Part shown: positions 52,350 through 62,116 of the stretch, one piece after another
How positions within the stretch are numbered: position 1 is the first letter of the stretch
How the letters are laid out: each line of letters starts with the position of its first letter
Notes under the pieces: model-generated
Told to the model about the DNA's origin: nothing
Databases searched by the model: none
Seen by the model: the letters and a program-made list of their open reading frames with translations, nothing else
Source of the DNA: Lachnospiraceae bacterium
Lineage (GTDB): Bacteria > Bacillota > Clostridia > Lachnospirales > Lachnospiraceae
Length of the DNA: 64,000 nt
Assembly: GCA_014799465.1 (NCBI GenBank)
Contig: JAAVHZ010000051.1
Location: forward strand, 28,316-92,315
Reading direction: 5' to 3'
Translations under genes and position numbers: made by a program

Positions 52350-53729
52350 CTACATATGTCTTTTTTGTATCAACACCACAGTCTCCACATGCTCCGTCAT
52401 CGGAAACATATCCACCGGCTGCACCTCCCTGAGCCTATACCCATTCTCCTCAAAATACTTCACATCCCTGGAAAGCGTAGCCGAATCACAGCTCACATAA
52501 ACAATACGTTCCGGCTGCATTTTCACAATCGTCTCACACAGCCTTACATCACATCCCTTTCTTGGAGGGTCTACAACTATAACATCAGCCTCACCCTTCC
52601 CCCCTGATCTCTCCTGCTCCTCATAATATTCCGGTAAGACCTCCTCCGCTTTCCCCACAAAAAATTCAACATTCCCAATCCCATTAATCTTCGCATTATT
52701 CCTTGCATTCTCTATCGCCTCCGAAATAACCTCAACCCCATTGACCTTAAATGCCGATTTAGCCAGAAACAGAGAAATAGTCCCTATTCCGCAATACATA
52801 TCCCACACAATCTCTTCCCCTGTCAATCCTGCATATTTAAGTGCCGTCTCATATAGCTTTGCAGTCTGAACAGGATTGACCTGATAAAAAGACAGCGGAG
52901 ATATCTGGAATTTCACATCTCCAATCATATCCGTAATATATCCATTCCCATAAAGATTAATTATCTTTTTTCCCAGAATAACATTACTCTTTTCCGTATT
53001 CACATTTAAAGAAATATCTGCCATTCCCTGAATCTTAAGCAACTTACTCACAAGATTTTCCGCATTAGGAAAATCCCTGCCGTTTATAACAATGCAGACC
53101 ATAATTTCTCCGGTGGCAAAACCCTTTCGTATCAGAATATGACGCACCAGTCCTCTATGGTTCACTTCATCATATGGCTCAATATTGTATTCCTCCATAT
53201 GTTTCTTTACTATCTCAAGGACTTTTTCATTTTCTTTTGTGCCTATATAGCATCTTTCCGTCTCTATAACAGAATGGGTACGTCCTGCATAAAACCCCAT
53301 CAGTATTTGACCGTCTCTGCCTCGCCTTACCGGGTATTGAGCTTTGTTTCTGTAAAAATACGGATTATCCATGCCGATTATTTTATGTAGTACAAAATCC
53401 TTTGCTTTTCCTATCCTCTCAAGATTATTTTTAACGATATTTTCCTTATATTCTAACTGTTTCTGATAAGAAAGATGCTGGATACGGCAGCCGCCGCATT
53501 TGGAAGCGACAGGACAGACAGGTTCTACCCTGTCATCAGAGGGTGATATAATCTCTTCAATAATGGCAAAACCGAAATTCTTATTTGCCTTTGTAATCTT
53601 TATGCGTACCACATCTTTAGGAATTGCGTCTTTAACAAAAAGAGTATAGCCGTCTATACGGCCTATACCCTCTCCGTTACTTCCAATATCCTGTATTTCT
53701 ATAGTAAATGTCTGATTCTTCTTAAACAT
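52350..53729 (-). CDS. rlmD: 23S rRNA (uracil-5)-methyltransferase RlmD/RumA family
   Basis: A 459-residue enzyme. An N-terminal TRAM domain (IEIQDIGSNGEGIGRIDGYT) is followed by the cysteine cluster VCPVASKCGGCRIQHLSY for a 4Fe-4S cluster. The SAM motif is WDMYCGIGTISLFLA, the catalytic block VDPPRKGCD and the nucleophile region IVYVSCDSATLSRD. It ends MTEHVETVVLIQKRHM at normal family length. It is the last gene of an HtrA-like/YhaM/rlmD operon. Confidence 0.94.
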   Translation of the reverse strand: MFKKNQTFTIEIQDIGSNGEGIGRIDGYTLFVKDAIPKDVVRIKITKANKNFGFAIIEEIISPSDDRVEPVCPVASKCGGCRIQHLSYQKQLEYKENIVKNNLERIGKAKDFVLHKIIGMDNPYFYRNKAQYPVRRGRDGQILMGFYAGRTHSVIETERCYIGTKENEKVLEIVKKHMEEYNIEPYDEVNHRGLVRHILIRKGFATGEIMVCIVINGRDFPNAENLVSKLLKIQGMADISLNVNTEKSNVILGKKIINLYGNGYITDMIGDVKFQISPLSFYQVNPVQTAKLYETALKYAGLTGEEIVWDMYCGIGTISLFLAKSAFKVNGVEVISEAIENARNNAKINGIGNVEFFVGKAEEVLPEYYEEQERSGGKGEADVIVVDPPRKGCDVRLCETIVKMQPERIVYVSCDSATLSRDVKYFEENGYRLREVQPVDMFPMTEHVETVVLIQKRHM

Positions 53730-53753
53730 TATTCAGGTATCCCTTTCACATTC

Positions 53754-54701
53754 TTATTTTGAAGTTTTTCTGATATTTGATTCAAAAAATCTGTTGTAAC
53801 CTATCCACTGACTGTCATCCTGTGAAGAAGAACTTATTATCTCCGTCATGGTTTCCAGCTTTGCATCTGTATTATCTGCCAGATTAAGTGCAAGTGCCTC
53901 TGCCAGAGAAGGTTTTTTGGGAGAACCATATTCAAGCTCTCCATGGTGGGCAAGTATACAATGCTTAAGTTCGGAAGCCTGTTTTTTCGGAAAGTCCTCT
54001 ATCTTGGCGATTTTCTCGGAAATCATTTCTGCACCTATCATAATATGACCAAGGAGCTGACCGTCATCTGTATAGTCGTTAATCGGAAATGCTGCAAGTT
54101 CCCTGACCTTTCCAATGTCATGGAATATTGCTGAAGTTATGAGCAAATCTCTGTTTAATACGGTATAAGATTTGGCATAGTAGTCGCATAGCTTTGTTAC
54201 GGATAACGTATGCTCCAGAAGCCCGCCCACAAAACTATGATGTACACTTTTCGCAGCAGAATGAGCTTTAAATACTCTGATAAATTCTGCATCATCAGAA
54301 AAGAACATATTTAATAATTTTCTAAAATATTGATTCTGAACACTGTCTATGTATTTTTTCAACTCTTCAAACATTGAATCAATATTTTTAGCAGATACAG
54401 GGAGATAATCTGCCGGATTATATTCTTCATCTGATACTTTTCTTATTCTCTTTATATTTAACTGCAGTGCTCCGTTAAAACTTATAATATCTGCAACCAC
54501 ATCTACATAATCCAGAGCATCAAACTCACCTATTCCTTGCGAATTAGGATCCCATATCTTACCATCAACTGTACCTGTTTTATCCTGAAGAATCACTGAT
54601 TCATATGCTTTTCCATTCTTTGTGACTGCTGATATCCTATGCTTACAAAGATATATATCTGATACCTTTTCACCTTCACGCATTGATTCAATATACTTCA
54701 T
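53754..54701 (-). CDS. yhaM: YhaM-family 3'-5' exoribonuclease
   Basis: A 315-residue protein. An OB-fold domain (about 10-95, VILQDKTGTVDGKIWDPN) is followed by an HD domain with HHSFVGGLLEHTLS, SAIFHDIGKV and LAHHGELEYGSP plus NLADNTDAKL. This is the YhaM/CBF1 layout. B. subtilis YhaM degrades RNA and DNA from 3' ends. An AGAGGACAC site precedes the ATG. Confidence 0.93.
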   Translation of the reverse strand: MKYIESMREGEKVSDIYLCKHRISAVTKNGKAYESVILQDKTGTVDGKIWDPNSQGIGEFDALDYVDVVADIISFNGALQLNIKRIRKVSDEEYNPADYLPVSAKNIDSMFEELKKYIDSVQNQYFRKLLNMFFSDDAEFIRVFKAHSAAKSVHHSFVGGLLEHTLSVTKLCDYYAKSYTVLNRDLLITSAIFHDIGKVRELAAFPINDYTDDGQLLGHIMIGAEMISEKIAKIEDFPKKQASELKHCILAHHGELEYGSPKKPSLAEALALNLADNTDAKLETMTEIISSSSQDDSQWIGYNRFFESNIRKTSK

Positions 54702-54744
54702 TGTGTCCTCTCTTTCTTCTGCTGCTGCAGCACATATTAATCCA

Positions 54745-56001
54745 TTAATAGAGTGATATATTTATCCTGTACTCTATACTTTTATATTCTTCTCTGCCTC
54801 TGCGCATAACATCTACTATAATCTCTTTATTACTTTCGCATTTGGCAAGAACTGACATTATATCATACATAGTTTTAACTTTCTTATTATTTATGCCAAC
54901 TATAATATCTCCGCTTAATATTCCTGCATTATATGCAGGTGAATCAGGAACGGCATCTTTTACATACACACCATAAGGCATATCTTCATCTGCTATCTGT
55001 ATTACTTCATCAGTAATATCCTCTCCTTTAATTCCAAGATATGCCTTTTTTGTTCCCTTAACCATACATTCTATTGCCGTATCTGCATCCCATATAACCA
55101 ATGCAGATACAATTCCTTCCATTGACTGCTGCTTAAGAGTGTTATTGACTATACCTATAACTTCGCCATCAAGATTTATTATAAATCCATTCATGTTTTC
55201 CGTTGTATTTATGTCTGTAGTAAGAAGATGGCAGCTTCCATCTACAATATTTATATTATTCGACGTGGATGTTATATTCCCAAATGCAACATAACTGTCT
55301 TTACCATAAGGATTGCCCATAACTATGATACTTTCACCGGAAGCCACTTCACTCTCATCTGCAAACTCTGCCGTTTCTATATCATCATATACAGCCTGAT
55401 CCATATCTTCACGATTCACCCTTACGGCTGCAATGCCCAAAGCCTCATCTGTATCCGTCACCTTTCCTTTATAACTTTTTCCACCAAAAAATGTGACATA
55501 TACCATTCCGTGTGTTATGGTACTCGCCAAATCAGTTATAATAACAATATCGGATGACTTACTCACTATCATTCCTGATGTGACTATATTCTGCCCCTCA
55601 TGCCAGCTTTGATTATCAACTCCTGTACACACTGTTACAATATATCTTTCTGAATCCTGTGCAATTTCTTTTAACTGCCCATACATTTCCTTATAATCGT
55701 CCATGCTGAAAGCTTTACCCTGTACTGCTCTGGCTATAATACTGTCAAAATCTCTGCTTTCCATATAGAATTCTTCCGGAGTACTCTCACTCTCTTCTTC
55801 ATCAATTGCATATTTATTTGCAAAATCTTTTATATTTGATGAAAAATGTATAAGAACAACCATGGCTGCCAACTCAATTACTACACATATTGACATCATT
55901 ATAAGAATTATGCGATGAAGCTTTTTGTAGTTATAATTTGATTCGTCATATCCCTGTTCGTGTATAAACTTATAGTCTTTATCATCCATACTGACATTCA
56001 T
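54745..56001 (-). CDS. HtrA/DegP-like protein lacking the catalytic triad, with PDZ domain
   Basis: A 418-residue protein with one membrane segment at about 29-52, an S1C trypsin-like domain (about 120-310) and a PDZ domain (about 318-415; AYLGIKGEDITDEV, VPDSPAYNAGILSGDIIVGI). The triad is gone: the ILTNNHV position reads IIITDLAS (His to Ala), the TDLAVL position reads LGIAAV (Asp to Gly), and GNSGG reads ENMNG (Ser to Met). The surrounding fold residues, such as INLDGEVIGIVN, are kept. It is likely a binding or regulatory pseudoprotease on the outer face of the membrane. Confidence 0.88.
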   Translation of the reverse strand: MNVSMDDKDYKFIHEQGYDESNYNYKKLHRIILIMMSICVVIELAAMVVLIHFSSNIKDFANKYAIDEEESESTPEEFYMESRDFDSIIARAVQGKAFSMDDYKEMYGQLKEIAQDSERYIVTVCTGVDNQSWHEGQNIVTSGMIVSKSSDIVIITDLASTITHGMVYVTFFGGKSYKGKVTDTDEALGIAAVRVNREDMDQAVYDDIETAEFADESEVASGESIIVMGNPYGKDSYVAFGNITSTSNNINIVDGSCHLLTTDINTTENMNGFIINLDGEVIGIVNNTLKQQSMEGIVSALVIWDADTAIECMVKGTKKAYLGIKGEDITDEVIQIADEDMPYGVYVKDAVPDSPAYNAGILSGDIIVGINNKKVKTMYDIMSVLAKCESNKEIIVDVMRRGREEYKSIEYRINISLY

Positions 56002-56114
56002 ACCCTTTCGTACATAATATCATTTGATATATTATTAATTATAATGTAAAATACTATTAAAAGCAATTCATTTCAATGCGGTTGAAATATAACAGAAAGT
56101 TGAGGCTATTTATA

Positions 56115-58490
56115 ATGAATTCCAAGTCACTACAGACACTTGAATATAATAAAATAATAAATAAACTGGCAGACTTCGCATCATCAGAAGCTGCCAAAGA
56201 AATGTGCATGAACCTTGTACCTATGGACAATCTTAATATGATAAAAGAGGCACAGACGGCTACTTCTGATGCCGTAAGCCGTCTTTGGAAGAAAGGCAGC
56301 ATATCATTTTCGGGAATACGTAACATAAAAGCATCCCTTAAACGTCTTGAAATAGGAAGTACTCTTGGAACGGGAGAATTACTTAATATAAGTTCTGTTT
56401 TAAAGGTAGCTCTAAGAGTAAAAAACTGGGGACGTACTGATGATGAAAATGTAACTGATGATTCTCTTTCATATATGTTTAACGGATTAGAACCTCTTTC
56501 TAAACTGAATAGTGAGATTGAACGCTGTATATTATCAGAAGAAGAAATCAGTGATGATGCCAGTCCCGAGCTCAAAAGCATAAGAAGGCAGATTAAGCTT
56601 GCCAATGACCAGATTCATTCCCACCTTAATTCGATGATTAATTCCTCCTCTACAAGAACATACCTTCAGGAATATGTGATTACCATGAGGAATGGACGTT
56701 ACTGTATACCGGTAAAACAAGAGTACCGTAATCAAGTTCCGGGCATGGTACATGACCAGTCATCCACCGGCTCCACTGTATTTATAGAACCTATGTCAGT
56801 TGTAAAGCTTAACAACGATATTAAAGAACTTATGATTCGTGAACAGGATGCAATAGAAGTTATTTTGTCCGAACTCAGTAACCAATGTGGTGAAAATATA
56901 GATGCAATATCTGAAAATCTTTCAATACTTACAGAACTTGATTTTATATTTGCCAAAGCAAAATTATCAAAAGATTTAAACTGCTGTGAGCCTGAATTTA
57001 ATAATCAGGGAATAATCAATCTTAAAGATGCAAGACATCCTCTGATTGATCCAAAGAAAGTCGTGCCTGTAAATATAAGACTTGGCGAAGATTTCGACCT
57101 CCTTATAGTTACAGGTCCTAATACAGGTGGTAAAACAGTCTCTTTAAAGACTACAGGACTCTTGACACTTATGGGCCAGGCAGGTCTGCATATTCCTGCA
57201 TATGATGGTTCAAAGCTTGCCGTATTTAATGAAGTCTATGCGGATATTGGTGATGAACAGAGTATTGAACAGAGTCTTAGTACTTTTTCATCCCATATGA
57301 CAAATACCGTAAATATACTGAACTCAGCAGATGATTCATCACTTGTACTATTTGATGAACTTGGAGCCGGCACTGACCCGACAGAAGGTGCCGCACTTGC
57401 TATATCCATCCTGTCATTTCTTCACAATATGAATGTAAGAACAATGGCAACTACACATTACAGCGAATTAAAGGTATTTGCACTATCTGCTCCCGGTGTA
57501 GAGAATGCATGCTGCGAGTTTGATGTACAGACACTCCGCCCGACCTATAGGCTTCTTATCGGCGTACCGGGTAAGAGTAACGCATTTGCCATTTCCGAAA
57601 AAATCGGACTTCCGAACTTTATAATTGAAGATGCAAAAAAACGTATTGATGATAACGATATTGCTTTTGAAGATGTTATTACCGACCTTGAGTCCAGTAA
57701 GCTTATTATTGAAAAGGAACAGCAGGAAATCGAAAACTACAAAAAAGAAATTGAGAAACTTAAGATTGAACTTGAGAAAAAGCATGAACGGCTTGATGAC
57801 AGCCGTGACAAAATCCTTAGGAATGCTAATGAAGAAGCAGCTAAAATATTACAGGATGCTAAATCATTTGCAGATGAGCAGATTCGTGAAATAAATAAAA
57901 TGGCAAAAAGCGGTTCATCTAAAAACATGGAAAAAGCACGAGGCGAACTGGGCAAAAAGCTGAATGAGTCCCAAAGCCGCCTGACCTTAAAATCAGCAGG
58001 AAAACCTTCAAAGCAATACTCTCCAAAAGATTTTAAGATTGGAACACTTGTTAAGGTCTTGAGCATGAATGCAAAGGGAACCGTAAGCACCATACCAAAC
58101 AGTAAGGGGGAACTGTTTGTTCAGATGGGCATACTTCGTTCACAGGTGAATATAAAGGATTTGGAAATAGTAGAAGAATCCGATACTAAACCAAAAGCAT
58201 ATTCCCATACTAATACAGGCAAAATTAAAATGTCCAAATCAGCAGGCATATCTACGGAGATTAATCTAATCGGAATGACTGTTGATGAGGCAATTTCGCA
58301 TCTTGACAAATATCTTGATGATGCCTATCTGTCACATATTTCAAATGTACGAATAGTCCACGGCAAGGGTACGGGGGCATTGAGAAAAGGAGTCCACACC
58401 TTTTTGAAAAGATGCACATATGTCAGGGATTACCGGCTCGCTTCATTCGGGGAAGGCGATTCCGGTGTTACTATTGTAGAGTTCAAATAA
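56115..58490 (+). CDS. mutS2: Endonuclease MutS2
   Basis: A 791-residue protein. The clamp and lever regions lead to the ATPase with Walker A TGPNTGGKTVSLK (about 333-345), DELGAGTDPTEGAALA (Walker B/signature) and TTHYSELK. A long coiled coil (about 505-600), a KOW-like segment and the C-terminal Smr nuclease domain (EINLIGMTVDEAISHLDKYL, IVHGKGTGALRKGVH) follow. The start at 56115 begins MNSKSLQTLEYNK. MutS2 limits recombination and also acts on stalled ribosomes in some Firmicutes. It is divergent from the HtrA-like gene. Confidence 0.95.
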   Translation: MNSKSLQTLEYNKIINKLADFASSEAAKEMCMNLVPMDNLNMIKEAQTATSDAVSRLWKKGSISFSGIRNIKASLKRLEIGSTLGTGELLNISSVLKVALRVKNWGRTDDENVTDDSLSYMFNGLEPLSKLNSEIERCILSEEEISDDASPELKSIRRQIKLANDQIHSHLNSMINSSSTRTYLQEYVITMRNGRYCIPVKQEYRNQVPGMVHDQSSTGSTVFIEPMSVVKLNNDIKELMIREQDAIEVILSELSNQCGENIDAISENLSILTELDFIFAKAKLSKDLNCCEPEFNNQGIINLKDARHPLIDPKKVVPVNIRLGEDFDLLIVTGPNTGGKTVSLKTTGLLTLMGQAGLHIPAYDGSKLAVFNEVYADIGDEQSIEQSLSTFSSHMTNTVNILNSADDSSLVLFDELGAGTDPTEGAALAISILSFLHNMNVRTMATTHYSELKVFALSAPGVENACCEFDVQTLRPTYRLLIGVPGKSNAFAISEKIGLPNFIIEDAKKRIDDNDIAFEDVITDLESSKLIIEKEQQEIENYKKEIEKLKIELEKKHERLDDSRDKILRNANEEAAKILQDAKSFADEQIREINKMAKSGSSKNMEKARGELGKKLNESQSRLTLKSAGKPSKQYSPKDFKIGTLVKVLSMNAKGTVSTIPNSKGELFVQMGILRSQVNIKDLEIVEESDTKPKAYSHTNTGKIKMSKSAGISTEINLIGMTVDEAISHLDKYLDDAYLSHISNVRIVHGKGTGALRKGVHTFLKRCTYVRDYRLASFGEGDSGVTIVEFK

Positions 58491-58505
58491 AGTTGGAGGA
58501 TTAAT

Positions 58506-59225
58506 ATGATAAACAAACAGAAGATACTAATTGTAGATGATGACGAAAACATAGCGGAACTTATTTCACTTTACCTTACAAAAGAATGTTTTGAAACTTT
58601 AACCGTAAATGACGGAAAAAGTGCATTAAATGAATTTGCCGCATTTTCACCAGACCTTATCCTTTTAGATATAATGCTTCCCGGAATGGATGGATATGAT
58701 GTATGCAGGGAAATAAGAAAATCCTCAAAAATACCAATTATTATGCTTTCTGCAAAAGGTGAAGTTTTCGACAAAGTTCTTGGTCTTGAACTGGGAGCTG
58801 ATGATTATATTATTAAACCATTTGACTCAAAGGAACTGGTGGCACGTGTAAAGGCAGTTTTGCGAAGATGTAAAGACTCTTCTTCCTCTTTATCTGAACC
58901 GGCTGCAAGCACTGATTCCACTATAGTCGAATATCCTGACCTTATAATTAACCAGACAAATTATTCGGTCACATACAACGGGCATATTATTGAGATGCCT
59001 CCTAAGGAATTTGAACTTCTGCATTTCCTTGCATCCTCTCCTAATCAGGTATTTACAAGAGAACAGCTTCTCAATAATATCTGGGGATATAATTATATAG
59101 GTGACACCAGAACTGTAGATGTACACATTAAACGTCTGCGTGAGAAACTAAATGATAATGAGTTCTGGTCTCTTTCCACCGTGTGGGGAATCGGGTACAA
59201 ATTTGAAGTTAGAAAGCCTGTATAA
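58506..59225 (+). CDS. OmpR/PhoB-family response regulator
   Basis: A 239-residue regulator. Receiver domain 1-120 with acidic pocket DDD (11-13), phospho-acceptor Asp55 in LILLDIMLPGMDG, and Lys near 105 in YIIKPFD. The winged-helix domain (about 140-237) shows PPKEFELLHFL and RTVDVHIKRLREKL. A GGAGG site precedes it, 15 bp after mutS2. It pairs with the histidine kinase next to it. Confidence 0.95.
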   Translation: MINKQKILIVDDDENIAELISLYLTKECFETLTVNDGKSALNEFAAFSPDLILLDIMLPGMDGYDVCREIRKSSKIPIIMLSAKGEVFDKVLGLELGADDYIIKPFDSKELVARVKAVLRRCKDSSSSLSEPAASTDSTIVEYPDLIINQTNYSVTYNGHIIEMPPKEFELLHFLASSPNQVFTREQLLNNIWGYNYIGDTRTVDVHIKRLREKLNDNEFWSLSTVWGIGYKFEVRKPV

Positions 59226-59252
59226 TATTTAATCAGGCAGAATGGAGTATCT

Positions 59253-60677
59253 ATGAAAAAGTCTCTTTACTACTCGTTTATATTAGCATATGTCCTAATA
59301 TTTATATGCAGTTTCCTGATTATAGATTTATGGACAGACAGCCAAAACAGGACTCTTTTAATAAAGAATCAGGCTAAATACCTGTATGACAGTCTAAACG
59401 ATATATCAGATAATATATCTCCTAAAAATATGGAATTAGACGAGTTTGATAATTCAAGTGAATTTGATTATACAAAAGAACAGCTTAATTTACTTTCCCA
59501 AGTATTAGATTCCACTATACAGGTTATTGATTATTCTGGAAATATAATTTATAGTACTTCATTCTCTAATACAAAAGAAATCAAATATTTTGATATTACT
59601 GACTTCGGAAACAATTACTATACTACGGGACATTTTTACAACTACTTTGACGAAGAAATGTTATCTGTTGCGTTGCCGGTTACAAGTAACTTTAAAACTA
59701 CCGGATACTATCTTATACATTATAAAATAAGTAATATAAACGATATCCATCTAAGTATGCAGAACATCGTATATATAACTTGTCTTTTTATATTTTTGCT
59801 TACATTAATAATTCTATTAATGTTTACTTTTATTGTATTTATACCTGTTAAAAAAATAAGCACTGCTGCACTGGAATATGCAAAAGGAAACTTCACTTAT
59901 GAAGGACTTTCAGAATTCACTTCAGATAACGAAATCGGAAGACTTGGAATGTCTCTGAATTTCATGGCAAAAGAACTTAATATGATTAAATCAGATGAAA
60001 ATAAATTTATTGCAAATATTTCGCATGATTTCCGCTCACCCCTAACATCCATCAAAGGTTATGCAGAAGCTATGAAAGATGGTACAATACCATCCGAAAT
60101 GCAGGATAAATATTTTGATATTATACTTTTTGAAACTGAACGTCTTACAAAGCTTACCGAAAACCTGCTTGCTCTGAATAATTGGGATAGCAGAGGAATT
60201 CATCTTGATATAACTGAATTTAACATTTATACTCTTATACATCAAAATATCAGATCTTTTGAGAGAAAATGTGAAAAGAAAAAAATCCGTTTCAATCTTA
60301 TTACAAAAAGCAAATATTATACTGTATCAGCCGACAAAGATAAAATCAGCCGGGTTATTTACAACCTTATAGACAACGCCATTAAATTCAGTCCAAATGA
60401 TTCTGTCATCACTATAACAATATCTTCGAAAGGTGAAAAAGTATTTGTATCTGTAAAAGATACGGGAATTGGTATTCCAAAAGATTCACTAAGCAAGATT
60501 TGGGAACGCTTCTACAAAACCGACCTGTCACGTGGAAAGGATAAGACAGGAAGCGGATTGGGACTGGCAATTTCCAAAGAAATCATTAATGTACATAATG
60601 AGAATATAAATGTTATAAGTACGGAAGGGGTTGGAACGGAATTTATATTTACACTTAAGAAGGCATTGGATGCATAA
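59253..60677 (+). CDS. Sensor histidine kinase
   Basis: A 474-residue kinase with membrane segments at about 7-26 and 172-198 and an extracellular sensor domain of about 145 residues between them. A HAMP domain (about 197-250) leads to the H box NISHDFRSPLTSIKGYAEAM (His258), the N box VIYNLIDNAIKFS, G1 VKDTGIGIP and G2 GSGLGLAISKEI. It forms the two-component system with the OmpR-type regulator. The signal is unknown. Confidence 0.94.
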   Translation: MKKSLYYSFILAYVLIFICSFLIIDLWTDSQNRTLLIKNQAKYLYDSLNDISDNISPKNMELDEFDNSSEFDYTKEQLNLLSQVLDSTIQVIDYSGNIIYSTSFSNTKEIKYFDITDFGNNYYTTGHFYNYFDEEMLSVALPVTSNFKTTGYYLIHYKISNINDIHLSMQNIVYITCLFIFLLTLIILLMFTFIVFIPVKKISTAALEYAKGNFTYEGLSEFTSDNEIGRLGMSLNFMAKELNMIKSDENKFIANISHDFRSPLTSIKGYAEAMKDGTIPSEMQDKYFDIILFETERLTKLTENLLALNNWDSRGIHLDITEFNIYTLIHQNIRSFERKCEKKKIRFNLITKSKYYTVSADKDKISRVIYNLIDNAIKFSPNDSVITITISSKGEKVFVSVKDTGIGIPKDSLSKIWERFYKTDLSRGKDKTGSGLGLAISKEIINVHNENINVISTEGVGTEFIFTLKKALDA

Positions 60678-60707
60678 TGGTGAAAAGAAATGAGATGAAA
60701 TATTGCA

Positions 60708-61085
60708 GTGGAAAATATTAGGAATGTAGGTAACGTACAAGAAATAATAAACAAACTAACAGATAATGACTTTAGTAAGCATGATTTAGAACAGTATTTA
60801 GAGAGTCCGCTAGTATTGATAAAAACAAATGCAATAATAGCTGTAATAAGAATAAACTGTATCGAATATGCCATTATTGACAAATTAAATTTTATTTCTC
60901 AAAATATTATGCAAGAACCTAAAGTTCTAGGCGAATGGACAACGGGACATTATGCAATGGCAGCTTTGTATTTGTTAAATTCCAAAGAAACAAAAAATAT
61001 ATATGATGATAATTTAAAGAAATTAGATGAATGTACTAAAGAAAGTATAAAGAAGCTAATAGAACAAATTCCTTATATGCTATGA
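60708..61085 (+). CDS. Small helical protein, possible immunity protein
   Basis: A 125-residue protein, mostly helices in a HEAT-like pattern (SPLVLIKTNAIIAVIRINCI, GEWTTGHYAMAALYLLN). It starts with GTG and has only a weak ribosome site. It is the first of four small genes in a row that look like immunity genes of polymorphic toxin loci. No family was recognised. Confidence 0.6.
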   Translation: MENIRNVGNVQEIINKLTDNDFSKHDLEQYLESPLVLIKTNAIIAVIRINCIEYAIIDKLNFISQNIMQEPKVLGEWTTGHYAMAALYLLNSKETKNIYDDNLKKLDECTKESIKKLIEQIPYML

Positions 61086-61121
61086 TAAATATAATATTTG
61101 TTAGATAAAAAGGATATGTAA

Positions 61122-61586
61122 ATGAACGGATGTATAATTAGAAATGATGATATTTTAATAAAAGATATATATAATTGCATTGAAAATACAGACAACTATA
61201 ATTGGCTGATTACAAATTTTGAATGTTATCCAAGTAATGACGAGATAGTAAAAATTTTAGATAATGAATATTGTTGGCTCTCGGGAAGTGATTTGTTACA
61301 ATTACTGAATAAAGAAGATTTTCAATGGATATGGGGTGTTTTTTCTGCTTTTCCTAATGAAATGGAGTTAGAAGAGGTGTTAAATTACAATTTGCCATAT
61401 GCAGATGGATATACAGGTTTTTGGAAAAATCCAATCTCAATACAGCATCCATTGGCAATCTCAGAAATAGTCGCTTGGGACGGCTCAATAATATTAGTAA
61501 TATCTCAAAATAACGAAATCATTAGGTCAATTATGAAAAACAACTTATCTGCACAGGATTTAGAAGTTTATAATATGACACAATAA
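61122..61586 (+). CDS. Small acidic protein, possible immunity protein
   Basis: A 154-residue protein rich in Trp and acidic residues (NYNWLITNFECYPSNDEIVK, FQWIWGVFSAFPNEMELEEV). A short AAAGGA site precedes the ATG. Composition and context suggest an immunity protein; the toxin is not visible. Confidence 0.6.
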   Translation: MNGCIIRNDDILIKDIYNCIENTDNYNWLITNFECYPSNDEIVKILDNEYCWLSGSDLLQLLNKEDFQWIWGVFSAFPNEMELEEVLNYNLPYADGYTGFWKNPISIQHPLAISEIVAWDGSIILVISQNNEIIRSIMKNNLSAQDLEVYNMTQ

Positions 61587-61615
61587 TATTTTTTGATATA
61601 ATTAAGAAAGGCATA

Positions 61616-62047
61616 ATGACTATGAAAAAAGTAATTTTTACAGATCCAAACGGTGAAAAAGAAATCATATCTGATATTAAACATTTAAAAAGCATAATTA
61701 TTGATGATTTTAAAACATATTGGATGCAGGGAAGTGGTGATGGATTTATTGATTTTTATGAAAACGATAAAAAAGTTTCTACATTATTGATAGGTCCTAA
61801 TATTGAGCATGGACTATATTTGCATTATATTGACAACATTAAACATATAGACTTGTTATCTTTAAACAACGAAAACGAATTAGAAGAAGTTTTAGAAACT
61901 GCTGAGGAAATATATGCATCAAAAGGCTTGTTCCTACCAATAGAGTCAGCTTGGGAGGGTATAATGGATTTTATTGAAACTGGAAATCCATCCTCTAAAA
62001 TAATATGGATAACACCAGATAACATTCCTGAAAACGGAAACTGGTAA
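61616..62047 (+). CDS. Probable Imm1-like immunity protein
   Basis: A 143-residue protein. The blocks SGDGFIDFYENDKKVSTLLI, GLYLHYI, and the C-terminal GLFLPIESAWEGIMDF recall the Imm1 family of immunity proteins for nuclease or deaminase toxins. The match is by eye. Either ATG (61616 or 61622) could be used. Confidence 0.55.
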   Translation: MTMKKVIFTDPNGEKEIISDIKHLKSIIIDDFKTYWMQGSGDGFIDFYENDKKVSTLLIGPNIEHGLYLHYIDNIKHIDLLSLNNENELEEVLETAEEIYASKGLFLPIESAWEGIMDFIETGNPSSKIIWITPDNIPENGNW

Positions 62048-62116
62048 TTAATTTGTATCACACTTAAACGGATTCAGCAATTATATTTTTCAAAAATCAC
62101 AAGGAGATAAAATATT

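Noticed and set aside
56057..56605. 182-codon minus-strand frame opposite the start of mutS2
   Set aside because: It lies entirely over the mutS2 N-terminal coding region, which is clearly real, and has no family features.
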